This document shows positions 26,715 to 37,344 of a DNA stretch of 64,000 nt, one piece after another. The notes beneath the pieces are model-generated. The model ran no database searches. It saw only the letters and a program-made list of their open reading frames with translations, and was not told where the DNA came from. Within the stretch, counting starts at the first letter, position 1, and each line of letters begins with the position of its first letter. Source of the stretch: Steroidobacter denitrificans (GTDB taxonomy: Bacteria; Pseudomonadota; Gammaproteobacteria; Steroidobacterales; Steroidobacteraceae); contig NZ_CP011971.1 in assembly GCF_001579945.1 (NCBI RefSeq), positions 372,001 to 436,000 on the forward strand, written 5' to 3'. A program made the translations under genes and the position numbers.

Positions 26715-27895
26715 GCGCGGTGCCGTTGACATTCGCCCGCTCCAGCGCGCGCCCGCGGCATTACGCGTTCGATGGCGTACTGCTGCTGAGCGTCGCCGGC
26801 ATTCTGTTGATCGGTCTGGTCATGATGACTTCGGCCTCGATATCGATCGCGGATCGCCAGATGCACGAACCTCTGCATTTCCTGGAGCGGCAGCTGGCGG
26901 GTGTGGTGCTGGGCCTGCTTGCCGCAATGATCGCGATGTCGATTCCGACGCCGGTATGGGAACGCCTGGGCGTGCCGATGATGATCTTGGCGTTCGTCTT
27001 GTTGATCATGGTCCTGATTCCGGGCGTTGGGCACGAGGTGAACGGCAGCCGCCGCTGGTTGCGCGCGGGCATCATGAATTTCCAGGTTTCCGAACTGGTG
27101 CGCGTACTGATGCTGCTGTACCTGGCCAGCTATGTGGTGCGCAGGCAGGCGGAATTGAAGGATCGGTTGAAGGGTTTCCTGAAGCCGCTGGGCATGCTGA
27201 TGGGAGCAGCCGGCTTGCTGCTACTGGAACCGGACTTCGGTGCTGCCACCGTACTGATGACGACGGGGCTGGGCGTGTTGTTCCTGGCCGGCGTGAAGCT
27301 ACGGCATTTCATCGCGCTGGTGGCATTGGCAGCCGGCGGCATGGGCTTGCTGGCGGTGACTTCCGCGTATCGCCTGAAGCGTCTGACGACGTTCCTGGAT
27401 CCCTGGGCTGACCCGTTCAATTCAGGTTTCCAGCTGACGCAATCCTTGATCGCGATCGGGCGCGGTGAAATGTTCGGTGTCGGTCTGGGCGCCAGCGTGC
27501 AGAAGCTGTTCTATCTGCCCGAGGCGCACACCGATTTCGTGTTTGCAGTACTGGCTGAGGAGCTTGGTCTGACCGGTGTACTGGCGACCTTGAGCTTGTT
27601 TCTGCTGGTCGTATGGCGCGTGTTCCGTATCGCTCGCACGGCCGCCGCGGCCGGTCTGCCGTTCCAGGCATACAGCGCCGGTGCCTTCGGCATCTGGTTG
27701 GCCTTGCAGACATTCATCAACATCGGTGTGAATCTGGGGCTGCTGCCGACCAAAGGTCTGACGCTGCCGCTGATGTCCTACGGCGGTTCGAGCATGCTCG
27801 TCACTCTGGGTTGGCTCGGCTTGATCATGCGCATCCATCATGAAGCAAGCACCGCCGGCCGTCTGGCAGTGTCCCGGCGAGAGCGTCCATCATGA
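26711..27895 (+). CDS. ftsW: Septal peptidoglycan glycosyltransferase FtsW
   Basis: 394-aa SEDS polymerase that works with FtsI at the septum. About ten membrane spans. Signatures: VNGSRRWLRAGIMNFQVSEL, LLEPDFGAATVL, EAHTDFVFAVLAEELG and the C-terminal PTKGLTLPLMSYGGSSML. The start is the GTG at 26711 overlapping the murD stop (GTGA); no in-frame ATG precedes the first span. The stop overlaps the murG ATG. Confidence 0.97.
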   Translation: MSAVPLTFARSSARPRHYAFDGVLLLSVAGILLIGLVMMTSASISIADRQMHEPLHFLERQLAGVVLGLLAAMIAMSIPTPVWERLGVPMMILAFVLLIMVLIPGVGHEVNGSRRWLRAGIMNFQVSELVRVLMLLYLASYVVRRQAELKDRLKGFLKPLGMLMGAAGLLLLEPDFGAATVLMTTGLGVLFLAGVKLRHFIALVALAAGGMGLLAVTSAYRLKRLTTFLDPWADPFNSGFQLTQSLIAIGRGEMFGVGLGASVQKLFYLPEAHTDFVFAVLAEELGLTGVLATLSLFLLVVWRVFRIARTAAAAGLPFQAYSAGAFGIWLALQTFINIGVNLGLLPTKGLTLPLMSYGGSSMLVTLGWLGLIMRIHHEASTAGRLAVSRRERPS

Positions 27896-29019
27896 AGGCT
27901 CGTTGCACCGCTCCCATGACGGCGCCCATGAAGGGCCGCGCGGTACTGATCATGGCCGGAGGAACCGGCGGGCATGTATTTCCTGCGCTGGCGGCTGCCC
28001 GAGTATTGCGGGAGCGTGGCTATGAACCCGTGTGGCTGGGTACGCGAAACGGCATGGAAGCGAAGCTGGTGCCGATGCAACAGATCGACATCGAGTGGAT
28101 AACTGTGGGCGGACTGCGTGGCAAAGGCGCCGCGGCTTGGCTGGGGGCTCCGTTCAAGCTGTCGCTGGCGATTTGGCAAAGCCTGCGGGTGATGCGTCGG
28201 CGCCGGCCCGCCGCGGTGCTGGGCGCGGGGGGCTTCGTCTCGGGTCCGGGCGGTGTCGCGGCCTGGTTGACCCGCCGGCCGCTGGTGATTCACGAACAGA
28301 ACGCCGTGGCCGGCCTGACCAACAGGATTCTGGCGCGCTTGGCCAGGCGCGTGCTCGAGGCGTTCCCAGCCAGCTTCCCTGCCGGGGTGTGCGCCGAGCG
28401 GGTCGGTAACCCGGTTCGCCGGGAGATCGTCGCGCTGGCCGCACCGGCGCAGCGTTACGCGCAACGCGGCGGTCCGCTGCGTCTGTTGGTGATCGGCGGC
28501 AGCCAGGGCGCGGCACGTCTGAACGCCGTGGTGCCGGCGGCGTTGGCCATGATCGAGGCATCACTGCGTCCCCAAGTGATCCATCAGGCGGGCGAGCGGC
28601 ATCTGCAGCAGACGCTGGCGATGTATGCCAAGCACAATGTGCAGGCCGATGTCCGTGCCTTCGTGGACGACATGGCGGAGGTCTACAGCTGGGCGGACTT
28701 GGTCATCTGCCGTTCCGGCGCATTGACCGTATCGGAGCTGGCCGCCGCCGGCCTGCCGGCGATCTTGGTGCCGTTCGCGGCAGCCGTCGACGATCACCAG
28801 ACCCTGAATGCACGCTTCCTGGTCGATCGTCAGGCGGGCATCCTGTTGCCGGAAAAGGAATTGACGCCGCTGCGCCTGGAAACAGAGTTGCGCCGCCTGA
28901 TCACGGCGGGACGCGAGTCCTTGTGCGCCATGGCCACGCGCGCGCGTGAAGACTCGATTATCGATGCCGACGTACGTCTGGCCGATGCCTGCATCATGGC
29001 CGCAGGAGATGCGGCATGA
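27892..29019 (+). CDS. murG: UDP-GlcNAc:lipid I N-acetylglucosaminyltransferase MurG
   Basis: 375-aa peripheral membrane GT-B enzyme that makes lipid II. N-domain motif [15 protein letters not shown], then [11 protein letters not shown] and [17 protein letters not shown]-domain motifs [30 protein letters not shown] and [16 protein letters not shown]. About 12 residues precede the conserved core; the ATGA overlap with ftsW supports this start. Confidence 0.97.
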   Translation: MKARCTAPMTAPMKGRAVLIMAGGTGGHVFPALAAARVLRERGYEPVWLGTRNGMEAKLVPMQQIDIEWITVGGLRGKGAAAWLGAPFKLSLAIWQSLRVMRRRRPAAVLGAGGFVSGPGGVAAWLTRRPLVIHEQNAVAGLTNRILARLARRVLEAFPASFPAGVCAERVGNPVRREIVALAAPAQRYAQRGGPLRLLVIGGSQGAARLNAVVPAALAMIEASLRPQVIHQAGERHLQQTLAMYAKHNVQADVRAFVDDMAEVYSWADLVICRSGALTVSELAAAGLPAILVPFAAAVDDHQTLNARFLVDRQAGILLPEKELTPLRLETELRRLITAGRESLCAMATRAREDSIIDADVRLADACIMAAGDAA

Positions 29020-30509
29020 GCGATCGTATGCGCCGCATCAACCGCATTCATTTCGTCGGCATCGGCGGCAGCGGCATGGGTGGCATCGCCGAGGTGTTGT
29101 TGAACCTGGGTTACCAGGTGCAAGGTTCGGATCTGAAACCCAATGCCATCACCCGCCGTCTGGCGCGCTTGGGGGCGCACATCATGCTCGGCCACGCGGC
29201 GACGAATGTCGGCACGGCCGATGTGCTGGTCATCTCCAGCGCCGTGCAGCCCGACAATCCCGAGGTTCTGGAAGCGCAGGCACGCCGCCTGCCGGTCGTG
29301 CAGCGCGCGCTGATGCTGGGAGAGTTGATGCGCTTTCGCTATGCGATCGCGGTCGCCGGCACGCATGGCAAGACCACGACGACCAGCATGGTCGCCTCGA
29401 TATTGGCCGAAGGGGGTTTGGACCCGACCTTCGTGATCGGCGGGCGCTTGAAAAGCGCCGACAGCAACGCCCGACTCGGTACAGGCAAGTATCTGGTCGC
29501 CGAGGCTGACGAAAGCGATGCCTCCTTCATGCATCTGCAGCCCATGATCGCCATCGTCACGAATGTCGATCAGGATCATATGGCGACCCACGAGGGCGAT
29601 TTCGAACGTCTGAAACAAAGCTTCGTTGATTTTTTGCACAATCTACCGTTCTATGGGCTGGCAGTGGTGTGTACCGACGATGCCGTCGCCGCCAGCCTCA
29701 TCGGCCGGGTGTCACGGCCGGTGGTCACTTACGGCATCCTCAGCGATGCCGACATACGCGCCACGGACATCGTGCGCGATCGGCTGCAGACGCGCTTCGA
29801 GGTGCGCCGCCCCGGTGTGCCGTCGCTGCCGATATCGTTGAATTTGCCGGGCACGCACAATGTGCTCAACGCGCTGGCTGCGATCGCCGTCGCCACCGAG
29901 CTCGGCGTGGCGGATACGGCCATCCAGTCCGCACTGGCAAGCTTCCATGGCGTGGATCGGCGGCTGCAGCAGTACGGCGATATCCAGACTGCGGTCGGCT
30001 GCGTCACCTTGATCGACGACTATGGGCATCACCCGACCGAATTGGCCGCAACCTTGGAGGCGATCCGACAGGGCTGGCCGCAGCGGCGCATCCTGCTGGC
30101 CTTCCAGCCGCATCGCTATTCGCGAACGCGCGATCTGCTGGATGACTTCGCGCGAGTGCTGGCCGGCGTCGATGCCCTGATCGTCACCGAGGTGTATGCG
30201 GCCGGCGAGGCGCCGATTGCGGGTGCCGATGGCAAGGCGATCTGCCGCGCGGTACGTTCGCATCATCGAGTCGAACCCTTGTTTGTCGAAAAACTCGACG
30301 AGTTGCCGGCTGCGCTGATCCAGATCGCAAGGGATGGCGATCTGATCGTTACGATGGGCGCCGGTAGTATCGGCGCGCTGGCACATGAGTTGCCGGCCCG
30401 CCTGACCGCCTTGCAGCCCGTGGCGCCCGCCCGGGAATCCGTCCAGGGATCCGCCGGATCCACATCGGGCGCCGTACCTGATCCGGCGCTGGAAGGGGGG
30501 GCGGCATGA
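29016..30509 (+). CDS. murC: UDP-MurNAc:L-Ala ligase MurC
   Basis: 497-aa ATP-dependent ligase that adds L-alanine to UDP-MurNAc. [16 protein letters not shown] at the N-terminus, ATP loop [30 protein letters not shown], and C-terminal [16 protein letters not shown]. It has a Ser/Gly/Ala-rich tail of ~20 residues. It starts in the murG stop and ends in the murB start, both ATGA. Confidence 0.97.
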   Translation: MSDRMRRINRIHFVGIGGSGMGGIAEVLLNLGYQVQGSDLKPNAITRRLARLGAHIMLGHAATNVGTADVLVISSAVQPDNPEVLEAQARRLPVVQRALMLGELMRFRYAIAVAGTHGKTTTTSMVASILAEGGLDPTFVIGGRLKSADSNARLGTGKYLVAEADESDASFMHLQPMIAIVTNVDQDHMATHEGDFERLKQSFVDFLHNLPFYGLAVVCTDDAVAASLIGRVSRPVVTYGILSDADIRATDIVRDRLQTRFEVRRPGVPSLPISLNLPGTHNVLNALAAIAVATELGVADTAIQSALASFHGVDRRLQQYGDIQTAVGCVTLIDDYGHHPTELAATLEAIRQGWPQRRILLAFQPHRYSRTRDLLDDFARVLAGVDALIVTEVYAAGEAPIAGADGKAICRAVRSHHRVEPLFVEKLDELPAALIQIARDGDLIVTMGAGSIGALAHELPARLTALQPVAPARESVQGSAGSTSGAVPDPALEGGAA

Positions 30510-31441
30510 ACGCGTTCGTTTTGGCGCCCGATGTCGCTGCGCGTGTGCTGCGCGACGAGCCGATGTCCAGGCATACGTCCTGGCATGTCGGCGGTCCCGC
30601 GGATCTGTTCTTCAAGCCGCTGGATGCCGACGACCTGGCGCAGTTCCTGCGGTCCCTGACGCCGGAGACGCCGATACTGTGGATCGGCCTGGGCAGCAAT
30701 CTGCTGGTGCGTGATGGCGGCCTGCGCGGTGCGGTGATCGATACCCACGGTGGACTGGGAGGGCTCGAGCGCATAGGCGAAAACGAGGTGTGGTGTGGAG
30801 CCGGCGTGGCATGCGCCAGGCTGGCCAGACAATGCATCGAATGGGAATTGGGTCCAGCGGAGTTTTTCGCGGGTATTCCGGGCACGCTCGGCGGTGCGCT
30901 GGCGATGAACGCAGGTGCCTTCGGGGGAGAGACCTGGGCACATGTGATATCGGTCGCGACGCTCGATCGTCAAGGCATGCGGCGCGAACGATCGGCCGGC
31001 GATTATTCGGTGGGCTATCGCCACGTTTCGGGTCCGGCAAACGAGGGCTTCCTCGGCGCGAGATTGCGATTCGGACGGCGCGAGCAGGCGAACCAGGAAG
31101 ATATCCGGTCGCTGCTCGCACGGCGCAAGGCCAGTCAGCCTATCGGCACATGGTCCTGCGGTTCCGTATTCACGAATCCGCCGGGCGATCATGCGGCGCG
31201 GTTGATCGAGACTGCCGGTCTGAAGGGTATCGCGCTCGGTGGCGCGCAAGTCTCGCCGATGCATGCCAACTTCATCGTGAACGACGGTACGGCCAGTGCG
31301 GCGGACATCGAACGTCTGATCGAGCATGTGATGCATGTCGTCGAGCAGCGCCATGGCGTCAAGCTCAAGACGGAAGTGCGGATCGTAGGCGAGGCGGCGC
31401 GCAGCGCCGGCCCGCATGCGGGACAGGAGGGTTGCGTATGA
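30506..31441 (+). CDS. murB: UDP-N-acetylenolpyruvoylglucosamine reductase MurB
   Basis: 311-aa FAD/NADPH reductase that completes UDP-MurNAc. FAD-binding motif [17 protein letters not shown], then [31 protein letters not shown], the conserved YSVGYRH, and C-terminal [17 protein letters not shown] and HANFIVNDG. It looks like the shorter type II class common near dcw clusters. Overlaps of 4 bp on both sides. Confidence 0.97.
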   Translation: MNAFVLAPDVAARVLRDEPMSRHTSWHVGGPADLFFKPLDADDLAQFLRSLTPETPILWIGLGSNLLVRDGGLRGAVIDTHGGLGGLERIGENEVWCGAGVACARLARQCIEWELGPAEFFAGIPGTLGGALAMNAGAFGGETWAHVISVATLDRQGMRRERSAGDYSVGYRHVSGPANEGFLGARLRFGRREQANQEDIRSLLARRKASQPIGTWSCGSVFTNPPGDHAARLIETAGLKGIALGGAQVSPMHANFIVNDGTASAADIERLIEHVMHVVEQRHGVKLKTEVRIVGEAARSAGPHAGQEGCV

Positions 31442-32382
31442 GCGCCGCCGATCCTGCTGAATTCGGCCGTGTCGCCGTGCTGATGGGCGGTTCGTCCTCG
31501 GAGCGCGCGGTGTCGCTGGATTCGGGCCGCAACTGCCTGGCGGCCCTGCTGCGCCGTGGGGTTGACGCCTATCCGGTCGACGGCATCGAAAATCTCGTCA
31601 AGGAGATCGCTGCCGGGAATTGTCAGCGTGTGTTCAACATCCTGCACGGCGGCGACGGCGAAAACGGTGTGGTGCAGGGGTTGCTCGAAGCGTTGCATGT
31701 GCCCTACACGGGTTCAGGTGTCCTGGGTGCGGCATTGACCTTGGATAAGATCCGCACCAAGCAGGTGTGGCTGTCTCTGAGCTTGCCGACGCCGCGATAT
31801 GCGTGCGTGTCGGGCGTCGATGATATTCATCGGGCCGCGAGCGAGCTGGGATTGCCCTTGATCGTCAAGCCGGCCTGCGAGGGTTCCAGTGTCGGCGTCA
31901 GCCGGGTGTTCAGGGAAGCGGATCTGAACCAGGCCGTCGATCTTGCCCGGACTTATCCGGGTAGCTTGTTGATGGAACAATTGATCGACGGGGAGGAGTA
32001 TACCGTCGGGATACTGGGTGAGCGGGCGCTGCCGTCGATTCGGATCACGCCGTCCGGCGAGTATTACGACTACCACGCCAAGTATGTTGCCGAGGATACG
32101 CAGTATCTCTGTCCGGGACTGCAAGGCGAGGCGGAGGCCGGCATGCTGGCTTTGTCGCTGCAGGCGTTCCGTGCGGCCGGCTGCGAAGGCTGGGGAAGAG
32201 TCGACCTGATGCGCGATCGCCGCGGTGTGAACTACCTGCTGGAGGTCAACACCACACCGGGGATGACCAGCCACTCGCTGGTGCCCAAGGCTGCACTGGC
32301 AGTCGGTATCGACTTCGATGAACTGGTATGGCGCATCCTGGCAACCAGCCGGGCGCGCACTGGTGCCGGAGGATCGTGCTGA
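31438..32382 (+). CDS. ddl: D-alanine-D-alanine ligase (DdlB type)
   Basis: 314-aa ATP-grasp ligase making the D-Ala-D-Ala dipeptide used by MurF. Motifs: [53 protein letters not shown], and [18 protein letters not shown] near the C-terminus. The start is the ATGA overlap with murB at 31438. Confidence 0.97.
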   Translation: MSAADPAEFGRVAVLMGGSSSERAVSLDSGRNCLAALLRRGVDAYPVDGIENLVKEIAAGNCQRVFNILHGGDGENGVVQGLLEALHVPYTGSGVLGAALTLDKIRTKQVWLSLSLPTPRYACVSGVDDIHRAASELGLPLIVKPACEGSSVGVSRVFREADLNQAVDLARTYPGSLLMEQLIDGEEYTVGILGERALPSIRITPSGEYYDYHAKYVAEDTQYLCPGLQGEAEAGMLALSLQAFRAAGCEGWGRVDLMRDRRGVNYLLEVNTTPGMTSHSLVPKAALAVGIDFDELVWRILATSRARTGAGGSC

Positions 32383-33209
32383 TGGTGTTCAACCTGTCTT
32401 TCAGGAGGAACCGATCCAATCGGCGCAAACCCGCCGGTGCCGGATGGGCGTTTCCGCCGGCATGGCTCAAGGCCTTGTTCGTGGGCGGATTTCGGACGGT
32501 GCTGGGTGCCGGCGCGCTGGCCGGCGGACTGGCGGTGATGGTGTGGGGATTGCTGGTATTGCTGGATCGGCCGATCGGGACGGTCGAGGCGGGCGGCCAG
32601 TTCCAGCGGGTCGCACCGGTGCAGATCGAGGAGGCGGTGGCGCCGTTTCGCGGCACCGGATTCCTGTCCGTGGATCTGGACGCCATGCGCGCAGCGATCG
32701 AAGGCATTCCTTGGGTGGACCGGGCGCGGATCGAGCGCCGCTGGCCTCATGGCGTCGGGGTGTTCATTACCGAGCATGTACCGGCGGCGCGCTGGGGGGA
32801 TGATGGATTGATGAACACGCGTGGTGAGCTGTTCCTGCGCGGCGTGCGCCATATGCCGCCGGAGCTGCCGCTGCTCGATGGCCCGCAGGGCACCGAGACA
32901 CAGGTCGCGAAGTTGTATCTGGAAAGCTATCCGCGCCTGTTGGAGGTCGGTCTGCGGTTGAGCAAGGTCGAACTGGACGCGCGTGGCGCGTGGGAGCTGA
33001 CCTTGTCCAACGGGGTACGTGTTCGTCTGGGGCGCCAGGCCGTCCAGGCGCGTCTGGAACGATTCATCGAAGTGGCAAGCCCGATGCTCGCGGCTCGCGG
33101 CGGCGAAGTCGCTTATGTCGATCTGCGCTACAGCAACGGCTTTTCCGTGGGCTGGAATGCATCTACCCGCGTCGGCCGTGACGCAGAGGATTACGCTCCA
33201 GATGTCTAG
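32382..33209 (+). CDS. ftsQ: Cell division protein FtsQ
   Basis: 275-aa bitopic protein that scaffolds FtsQLB. Cytoplasmic basic N-terminus (SFRRNRSNRRKP), one membrane span (~residues 45-65), POTRA domain (QFQRVAPVQIEEAV, GIPWVDRARIERRWPHGVGVFI), and the beta domain ending in the conserved VDLRYSNGFSVGW. The ATG at 32382 overlaps the ddl stop by 1 bp (TGATG). It ends 8 bp into ftsA. Confidence 0.95.
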   Translation: MVFNLSFRRNRSNRRKPAGAGWAFPPAWLKALFVGGFRTVLGAGALAGGLAVMVWGLLVLLDRPIGTVEAGGQFQRVAPVQIEEAVAPFRGTGFLSVDLDAMRAAIEGIPWVDRARIERRWPHGVGVFITEHVPAARWGDDGLMNTRGELFLRGVRHMPPELPLLDGPQGTETQVAKLYLESYPRLLEVGLRLSKVELDARGAWELTLSNGVRVRLGRQAVQARLERFIEVASPMLAARGGEVAYVDLRYSNGFSVGWNASTRVGRDAEDYAPDV

Positions 33210-34434
33210 AAGAAATGACCGCAACCTCATCGTCGGCCTGGATATCGGTACATCCAAGGTCGTGGCGATCGTCGGAGAGATGACTTCTGAAGGGCGTATC
33301 GAGGTGGTCGGCCTCGGTTCGCATCCTTCGCGGGGGTTGAAGCGCGGCGTCGTCGTCAATATCGAATCGACGGTGCAGTCGATCCAGCGGGCGGTCGAGG
33401 AAGCCGAGCTGATGGCGGGCTGCGAGATTCATTCGGTGTACACGGGAATCGCCGGTAGCCATGTGCGCAGCCTGAACTCTCATGGCATCGTTGCGATCCG
33501 CAACAAGGAAGTCACTTCGGAAGATGTCGATCGTGTGATCGATGCGGCACGTGCAGTGGCGATTCCCGCGGACCAGAAGATCCTGCACATTTTGCCGCAG
33601 GAGTTCCTGATCGATAGTCAGGAAGGGATACGCGAGCCGATCGGCATGTCCGGCGTGCGCCTGGAGGCGAAGGTGCACATTGTCACCGGCGCGGAAAGTG
33701 CGGCGCAGAACATCGTCAAGTGTGTGCAACGCTGCGGATTGACCGCGGAGGATGTCGTACTGGAACAGCTGGCCTCGGCCTATGCCGTGCTGGCCGACGA
33801 CGAGAAAGAACTTGGCGTGTGCCTGGTCGATATCGGCGGCGGCACCACCGACATGGCGGTGTTCTCCGGCGGGGCGATTCGTCATACCGCCGTCATTCCG
33901 ATCGCGGGCGATCAGGTGACGAACGATATCGCGGTGAGCCTGCGCACGCCGACGCATCACGCCGAGGAAATCAAGCTGAAGTTTGCCTGTGCGCTGTCGC
34001 AGCTTGCCAACGCGGACGAAACCATCGAGGTACCCAGCGTCGGCGACCGGCCGGCGAGGCGTCTGTCGCGACAGACGCTCGCCGAAGTCGTCGAGCCGCG
34101 CTACGAGGAGCTCTTTGCGCTGGTACGCGAAGAGCTGTGTCGTTCCGGATTCGAGGAGGTGATCGCCGCGGGCATCGTCATCACCGGCGGCAGCGCGAAG
34201 ATGGAAGGAGCAGTCGAACTTGCCGAGGAAGTATTTCATATGCCGGTGCGCATGGGCGTGCCGCAACACATCATGGGATTGGTCGATGTCGTGAGCAATC
34301 CGATTCATTCGACCGGCGTCGGTTTGCTGCTGTATGGCCGCGAGAATTACCTGCGCGGTCGGCGCGAACCGCTGGTGGGGAGCGTACGCGGCGTATGGGA
34401 GCGGATGAGAGCGTGGTTTCAGGGCAATTTCTAG
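33202..34434 (+). CDS. ftsA: Cell division protein FtsA
   Basis: 410-aa actin-like protein that tethers FtsZ to the membrane. Phosphate loop IVGLDIGTSKVVAIVGE; SHI/1C domain around GIAGSHVRSLNSHGIVAI; second phosphate loop CLVDIGGGTTDMAVFSGG; adenosine motif IVITGGSAKMEGAVEL. The C-terminal amphipathic helix VRGVWERMRAWFQGNF is the membrane-targeting sequence. The start, 8 bp inside ftsQ, gives the canonical N-terminus. Confidence 0.97.
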   Translation: MSRRNDRNLIVGLDIGTSKVVAIVGEMTSEGRIEVVGLGSHPSRGLKRGVVVNIESTVQSIQRAVEEAELMAGCEIHSVYTGIAGSHVRSLNSHGIVAIRNKEVTSEDVDRVIDAARAVAIPADQKILHILPQEFLIDSQEGIREPIGMSGVRLEAKVHIVTGAESAAQNIVKCVQRCGLTAEDVVLEQLASAYAVLADDEKELGVCLVDIGGGTTDMAVFSGGAIRHTAVIPIAGDQVTNDIAVSLRTPTHHAEEIKLKFACALSQLANADETIEVPSVGDRPARRLSRQTLAEVVEPRYEELFALVREELCRSGFEEVIAAGIVITGGSAKMEGAVELAEEVFHMPVRMGVPQHIMGLVDVVSNPIHSTGVGLLLYGRENYLRGRREPLVGSVRGVWERMRAWFQGNF

Positions 34435-34445
34435 ATGAAGGGAGC

Positions 34446-34466
34446 GTCCCGGCGGAGCACCGGGAC
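34446..34466. promoter_or_regulatory. Hairpin in the ftsA-ftsZ gap
   Basis: GTCCCGG (34446-34452) pairs with CCGGGAC (34460-34466) around a 7-nt loop, 11 bp after the ftsA stop. No T-run follows. It lies in the 175-bp ftsA-ftsZ gap, the only long gap in the cluster after mraZ, so it could modulate ftsZ output by partial termination or RNA processing. Confidence 0.45.
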
Positions 34467-34609
34467 ATCGACATAGGGTTGGGGGATCGGATTGGGTGAT
34501 CGAGTAAGGGCTGAGTGCGACTCGCGGGCTGCTGACCCGTGCGGCGTGCCAGGCAAGGGTCGAAACGTGGATTTGAGAGATGTCTAGAGGACATCGAAGG
34601 GGACTAGCG

Positions 34610-35791
34610 ATGTTTGTACTTGCGGATACCGAAAACCAGGGCGCCGTCATCAAGGTCATCGGCGTGGGCGGCGGCGGCGGAAATGCCGTCGCCCATATGC
34701 TGTCGGCCGGGATCGAAGGCGTGGACTTCATTTGTATCAACACCGATGCGCAAGCGCTGAAGCATTCCAAGGTGAAAGTTGGACTGCAGATCGGTTGCAA
34801 CATCACCAAGGGCCTGGGTGCCGGCGCCGATCCGGAAGTCGGTCGACAGGCGGCCATGGAGGACCGCGACCGGATCATCGAGATGATCGAGGGTTCGGAC
34901 ATGCTGTTCATTACCGCCGGCATGGGCGGCGGTACGGGAACGGGCGCGGCGCCGGTCGTGGCGCAGGTCGCCAAGGAGCTGGGCATTCTCACTGTCGCGG
35001 TCGTGACCAAACCCTTCGACATGGAAGGCAACAAACGCCTGGGCTCGGCTGAGCGCGGTATCGATGAATTAGGCAGGCATGTCGATTCTCTGATCACCAT
35101 CCCCAACCAGAAGCTTCTGACGGTGCTCGGCGGCGATGTGACCTTGTTGGACGCCTTCAAGTCGGCCAATCAGGTATTGCAGGGCGCTGTCCAGGGCATT
35201 GCCGAGCTGATCACCCGGCCCGGCATGATCAACGTCGACTTTGCCGACGTGCGTACCGTCATGGCCGAGACCGGCATGGCGATGATGGGCTCGGGCTCGG
35301 CCCGCGGCGACAACCGCGCGCGTGAGGCGGCGGAGGCGGCGGTGTCCAGCCCGCTGCTGGAAGACGTCAACTTGCAAGGCGCCCATGGCTTGCTGATCAA
35401 CGTCACGGCCGGGATGGATTTGCGTACCAGCGAGTTCAGCGTGGTCGGCGACACCGTCAAGCAGTACGCTTCCGAGGATGCGAACGTGGTCGTCGGCTGC
35501 GTGATCGATCCGGATATGCAGGAGGAAATCCGCGTGACCGTGGTGGCCACGGGCATCGGCCGTCCGGGTGTCATGGGCCAGCATTCGCCGGTGGATCAGC
35601 GTCGCATGACGGCGATTCAGGGAGGCCGCGGCCGCGTTCCCACCTTGGATGATCTGCATGTGCCGACCTATATCCGCAACCAGCGCGATCCGCATGTGTC
35701 GATGCAGCGCCGAGCGGTCGGTGACGGGTTGTCGGTCGAGGATACCTCGATGCTGGATATTCCGGCATTTCTGCGCCGGCAGGCGGACTGA
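34610..35791 (+). CDS. ftsZ: Cell division GTPase FtsZ
   Basis: 393-aa tubulin homologue that forms the Z ring. Nucleotide motifs: VIGVGGGGGNAV at the N-terminus, the tubulin signature GGGTGTG at 106-112, VTKPFDMEG, and NVDFADVRTVM. A C-terminal linker follows, then the conserved peptide LDIPAFLRRQAD that binds FtsA and other partners. The ATG at 34610 follows AAGGGGA at a suitable distance. It is separated from ftsA by 175 bp, which allows independent control. Confidence 0.98.
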   Translation: MFVLADTENQGAVIKVIGVGGGGGNAVAHMLSAGIEGVDFICINTDAQALKHSKVKVGLQIGCNITKGLGAGADPEVGRQAAMEDRDRIIEMIEGSDMLFITAGMGGGTGTGAAPVVAQVAKELGILTVAVVTKPFDMEGNKRLGSAERGIDELGRHVDSLITIPNQKLLTVLGGDVTLLDAFKSANQVLQGAVQGIAELITRPGMINVDFADVRTVMAETGMAMMGSGSARGDNRAREAAEAAVSSPLLEDVNLQGAHGLLINVTAGMDLRTSEFSVVGDTVKQYASEDANVVVGCVIDPDMQEEIRVTVVATGIGRPGVMGQHSPVDQRRMTAIQGGRGRVPTLDDLHVPTYIRNQRDPHVSMQRRAVGDGLSVEDTSMLDIPAFLRRQAD

Positions 35792-35852
35792 AGACGGGGA
35801 GGCCGATCAGCATCGGGCGATAGACCGTCTCCGAACGCTGTTGCAAATGTGA

Positions 35853-35873
35853 CGGCAAGTCAGAGACTTGCCG
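35853..35873 (+). terminator. Possible dcw terminator downstream of ftsZ
   Basis: CGGCAAGT (35853-35860), 5-nt loop CAGAG, ACTTGCCG (35866-35873): an 8-bp perfect stem 61 bp after the ftsZ stop, followed by the T-poor tail CTGTTTGCTC. It would be a weak intrinsic terminator, or part of the lpxC leader. Confidence 0.45.
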
Positions 35874-35940
35874 CTGTTTGCTCACAGTGCTAGGGTGCCG
35901 CGGCCTGCGTCCGATGTGCGCAGAAGGATAATCGAGCCGA

Positions 35941-36858
35941 ATGCTGCGACAACGCACTCTCAAAAATACCATCCGCGCCACCGGCGTCGGCCTGCATTCC
36001 GGTAAAAAAGTGTTGATGGTGCTGCGTCCGGCACCCGTCGATACGGGCATCGTATTCCGGCGTGTCGATCTGGCGGAACCGGTAGACGTGGCGGCGCAGG
36101 CAAAAAATGTCGGCGACACCATGCTGGGCACCACCTTGGTCAGCGGCGGTGTCCGCGTTGCGACGATCGAGCACCTGTTGTCGGCCTGCGCCGGCCTGGG
36201 GCTGGACAACGCTTACGTGGACCTGTCGGCGGAAGAAGTGCCGATCATGGACGGCAGCGCCGGACCGTTCGTGTTTCTGTTGCAGTCCGCTGGTATCGAA
36301 GAGCAGGCCGCTCCCAAGCGTTTCATGCGTATCCTGGAGTGCATGGAGGTGCGTGACGGGGACAAGTGGGCGCGTTTCGAGCCGTATAATGGTTTTCGGA
36401 TCAATCTGGCGATCGAGTTTGACCATCCTATTTTCAAGAAGCGTGCGCAAACCGCATCGATGGAGTTCTCGACCACTTCCTTCCTGAAGGAAATCAGCCG
36501 CGCGCGCACCTTCGGGTTCATGCGTGATCTGGAATTCCTGCGTGCCAGGAATCTGGCGTTGGGCGGCACGATGGAAAATGCGATCGTGCTGGACGATTAT
36601 CGTATCCTGAACGAGGATGGTCTGCGTTACGAAGACGAATTCGTCAAGCACAAGATCCTGGACGCGATCGGCGATCTGTATTTGTTGGGCCGCAGCCTGA
36701 TCGGTGAATTCAGCGGCTACAAATCCGGACATGCATTGAACAACCAGCTGGCGCGCAAGCTGATCGATACGCCCTCGGCCTGGGAGGAAGTCATCTTCGA
36801 CGATGTGAAGGATGCGCCGATTTCCTACCTGCCCGTCGCTGCGATGGCGAGCGCTTAG
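35941..36858 (+). CDS. lpxC: UDP-3-O-acyl-GlcNAc deacetylase LpxC
   Basis: 305-aa zinc deacetylase catalysing the committed step of lipid A synthesis, so the cell is diderm with LPS. Zinc ligands: H78 (in IEHLLSA), H237 and D241 (in [13 protein letters not shown]), which correspond to E. coli H79, H238 and D242. E77 is the catalytic base. N-terminus [21 protein letters not shown] fits the family start. It lies 149 bp downstream of ftsZ. Confidence 0.98.
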   Translation: MLRQRTLKNTIRATGVGLHSGKKVLMVLRPAPVDTGIVFRRVDLAEPVDVAAQAKNVGDTMLGTTLVSGGVRVATIEHLLSACAGLGLDNAYVDLSAEEVPIMDGSAGPFVFLLQSAGIEEQAAPKRFMRILECMEVRDGDKWARFEPYNGFRINLAIEFDHPIFKKRAQTASMEFSTTSFLKEISRARTFGFMRDLEFLRARNLALGGTMENAIVLDDYRILNEDGLRYEDEFVKHKILDAIGDLYLLGRSLIGEFSGYKSGHALNNQLARKLIDTPSAWEEVIFDDVKDAPISYLPVAAMASA

Positions 36859-36945
36859 CTGCCGAGCGTGGCGCTGCAGGCCGGAGCCGTCGGGTTCATG
36901 AAGATGTCGAAGCCGGCCGGACTCCTCCTCGGGTGCCGCGCATTG

Positions 36946-37260
36946 TCACCCGTCACGGAGCGACGGATCCTTGCGCCCCACCTTGACTTTGATTTTTGTG
37001 AACCGGGTCTCTCCGGTCTGGTTGAGGCGGGCGAGCAGAATGTCCTGGGCGTAGCGGATATAGGGACACCAGGCGGCGGAATCGGTCGCCACGATCAGTG
37101 TCTCGCCTCGATAACTGGCTGATATTATGTGATTTTTCTCTGGTCCTTCCAGCGATTTCCGGACCCGTGCGGTGAGATCGAGTACCGTCAGCGAACGCCG
37201 TTCCAGGGACTCGAACAGGGGGCCGAGGCCGGCGCTCAGAGGCTTCAAATGGTCGGACAT
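36946..37260 (-). CDS. DUF721 / DciA-like protein
   Basis: 104 aa. The DUF721 domain (AARVRKSLEG-type N-part; ASYRGETLIVATDSAAWCPYIRYAQ; LLARLNQTGETRFTKIKVKVG) is shared with DciA, which loads the replicative helicase in bacteria lacking DnaC. The position after lpxC matches Pseudomonas-type synteny. The ATG at 37260 (MSDHLKPL) is used here; a GTG at 37284 (VRPDVFQLMSDHLK) is also plausible. It is transcribed away from the c-di-GMP riboswitch that begins ~60 bp upstream on the other strand. Confidence 0.85.
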   Translation of the reverse strand: MSDHLKPLSAGLGPLFESLERRSLTVLDLTARVRKSLEGPEKNHIISASYRGETLIVATDSAAWCPYIRYAQDILLARLNQTGETRFTKIKVKVGRKDPSLRDG

Positions 37261-37344
37261 CAGCTGAAATACATCAGGACGCACATGCCAGTGCTTGATC
37301 TTTGAGGGGTTGATTCTGCATATTCCGGATCCTTGAAGAAGATA

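Noticed and set aside
33163-35169. Very long antisense open frame (668 codons) opposite ftsA and ftsZ
   Set aside because: It mirrors two highly conserved genes, its translation has no domain, and such antisense frames are common in GC-rich DNA with strong codon bias.
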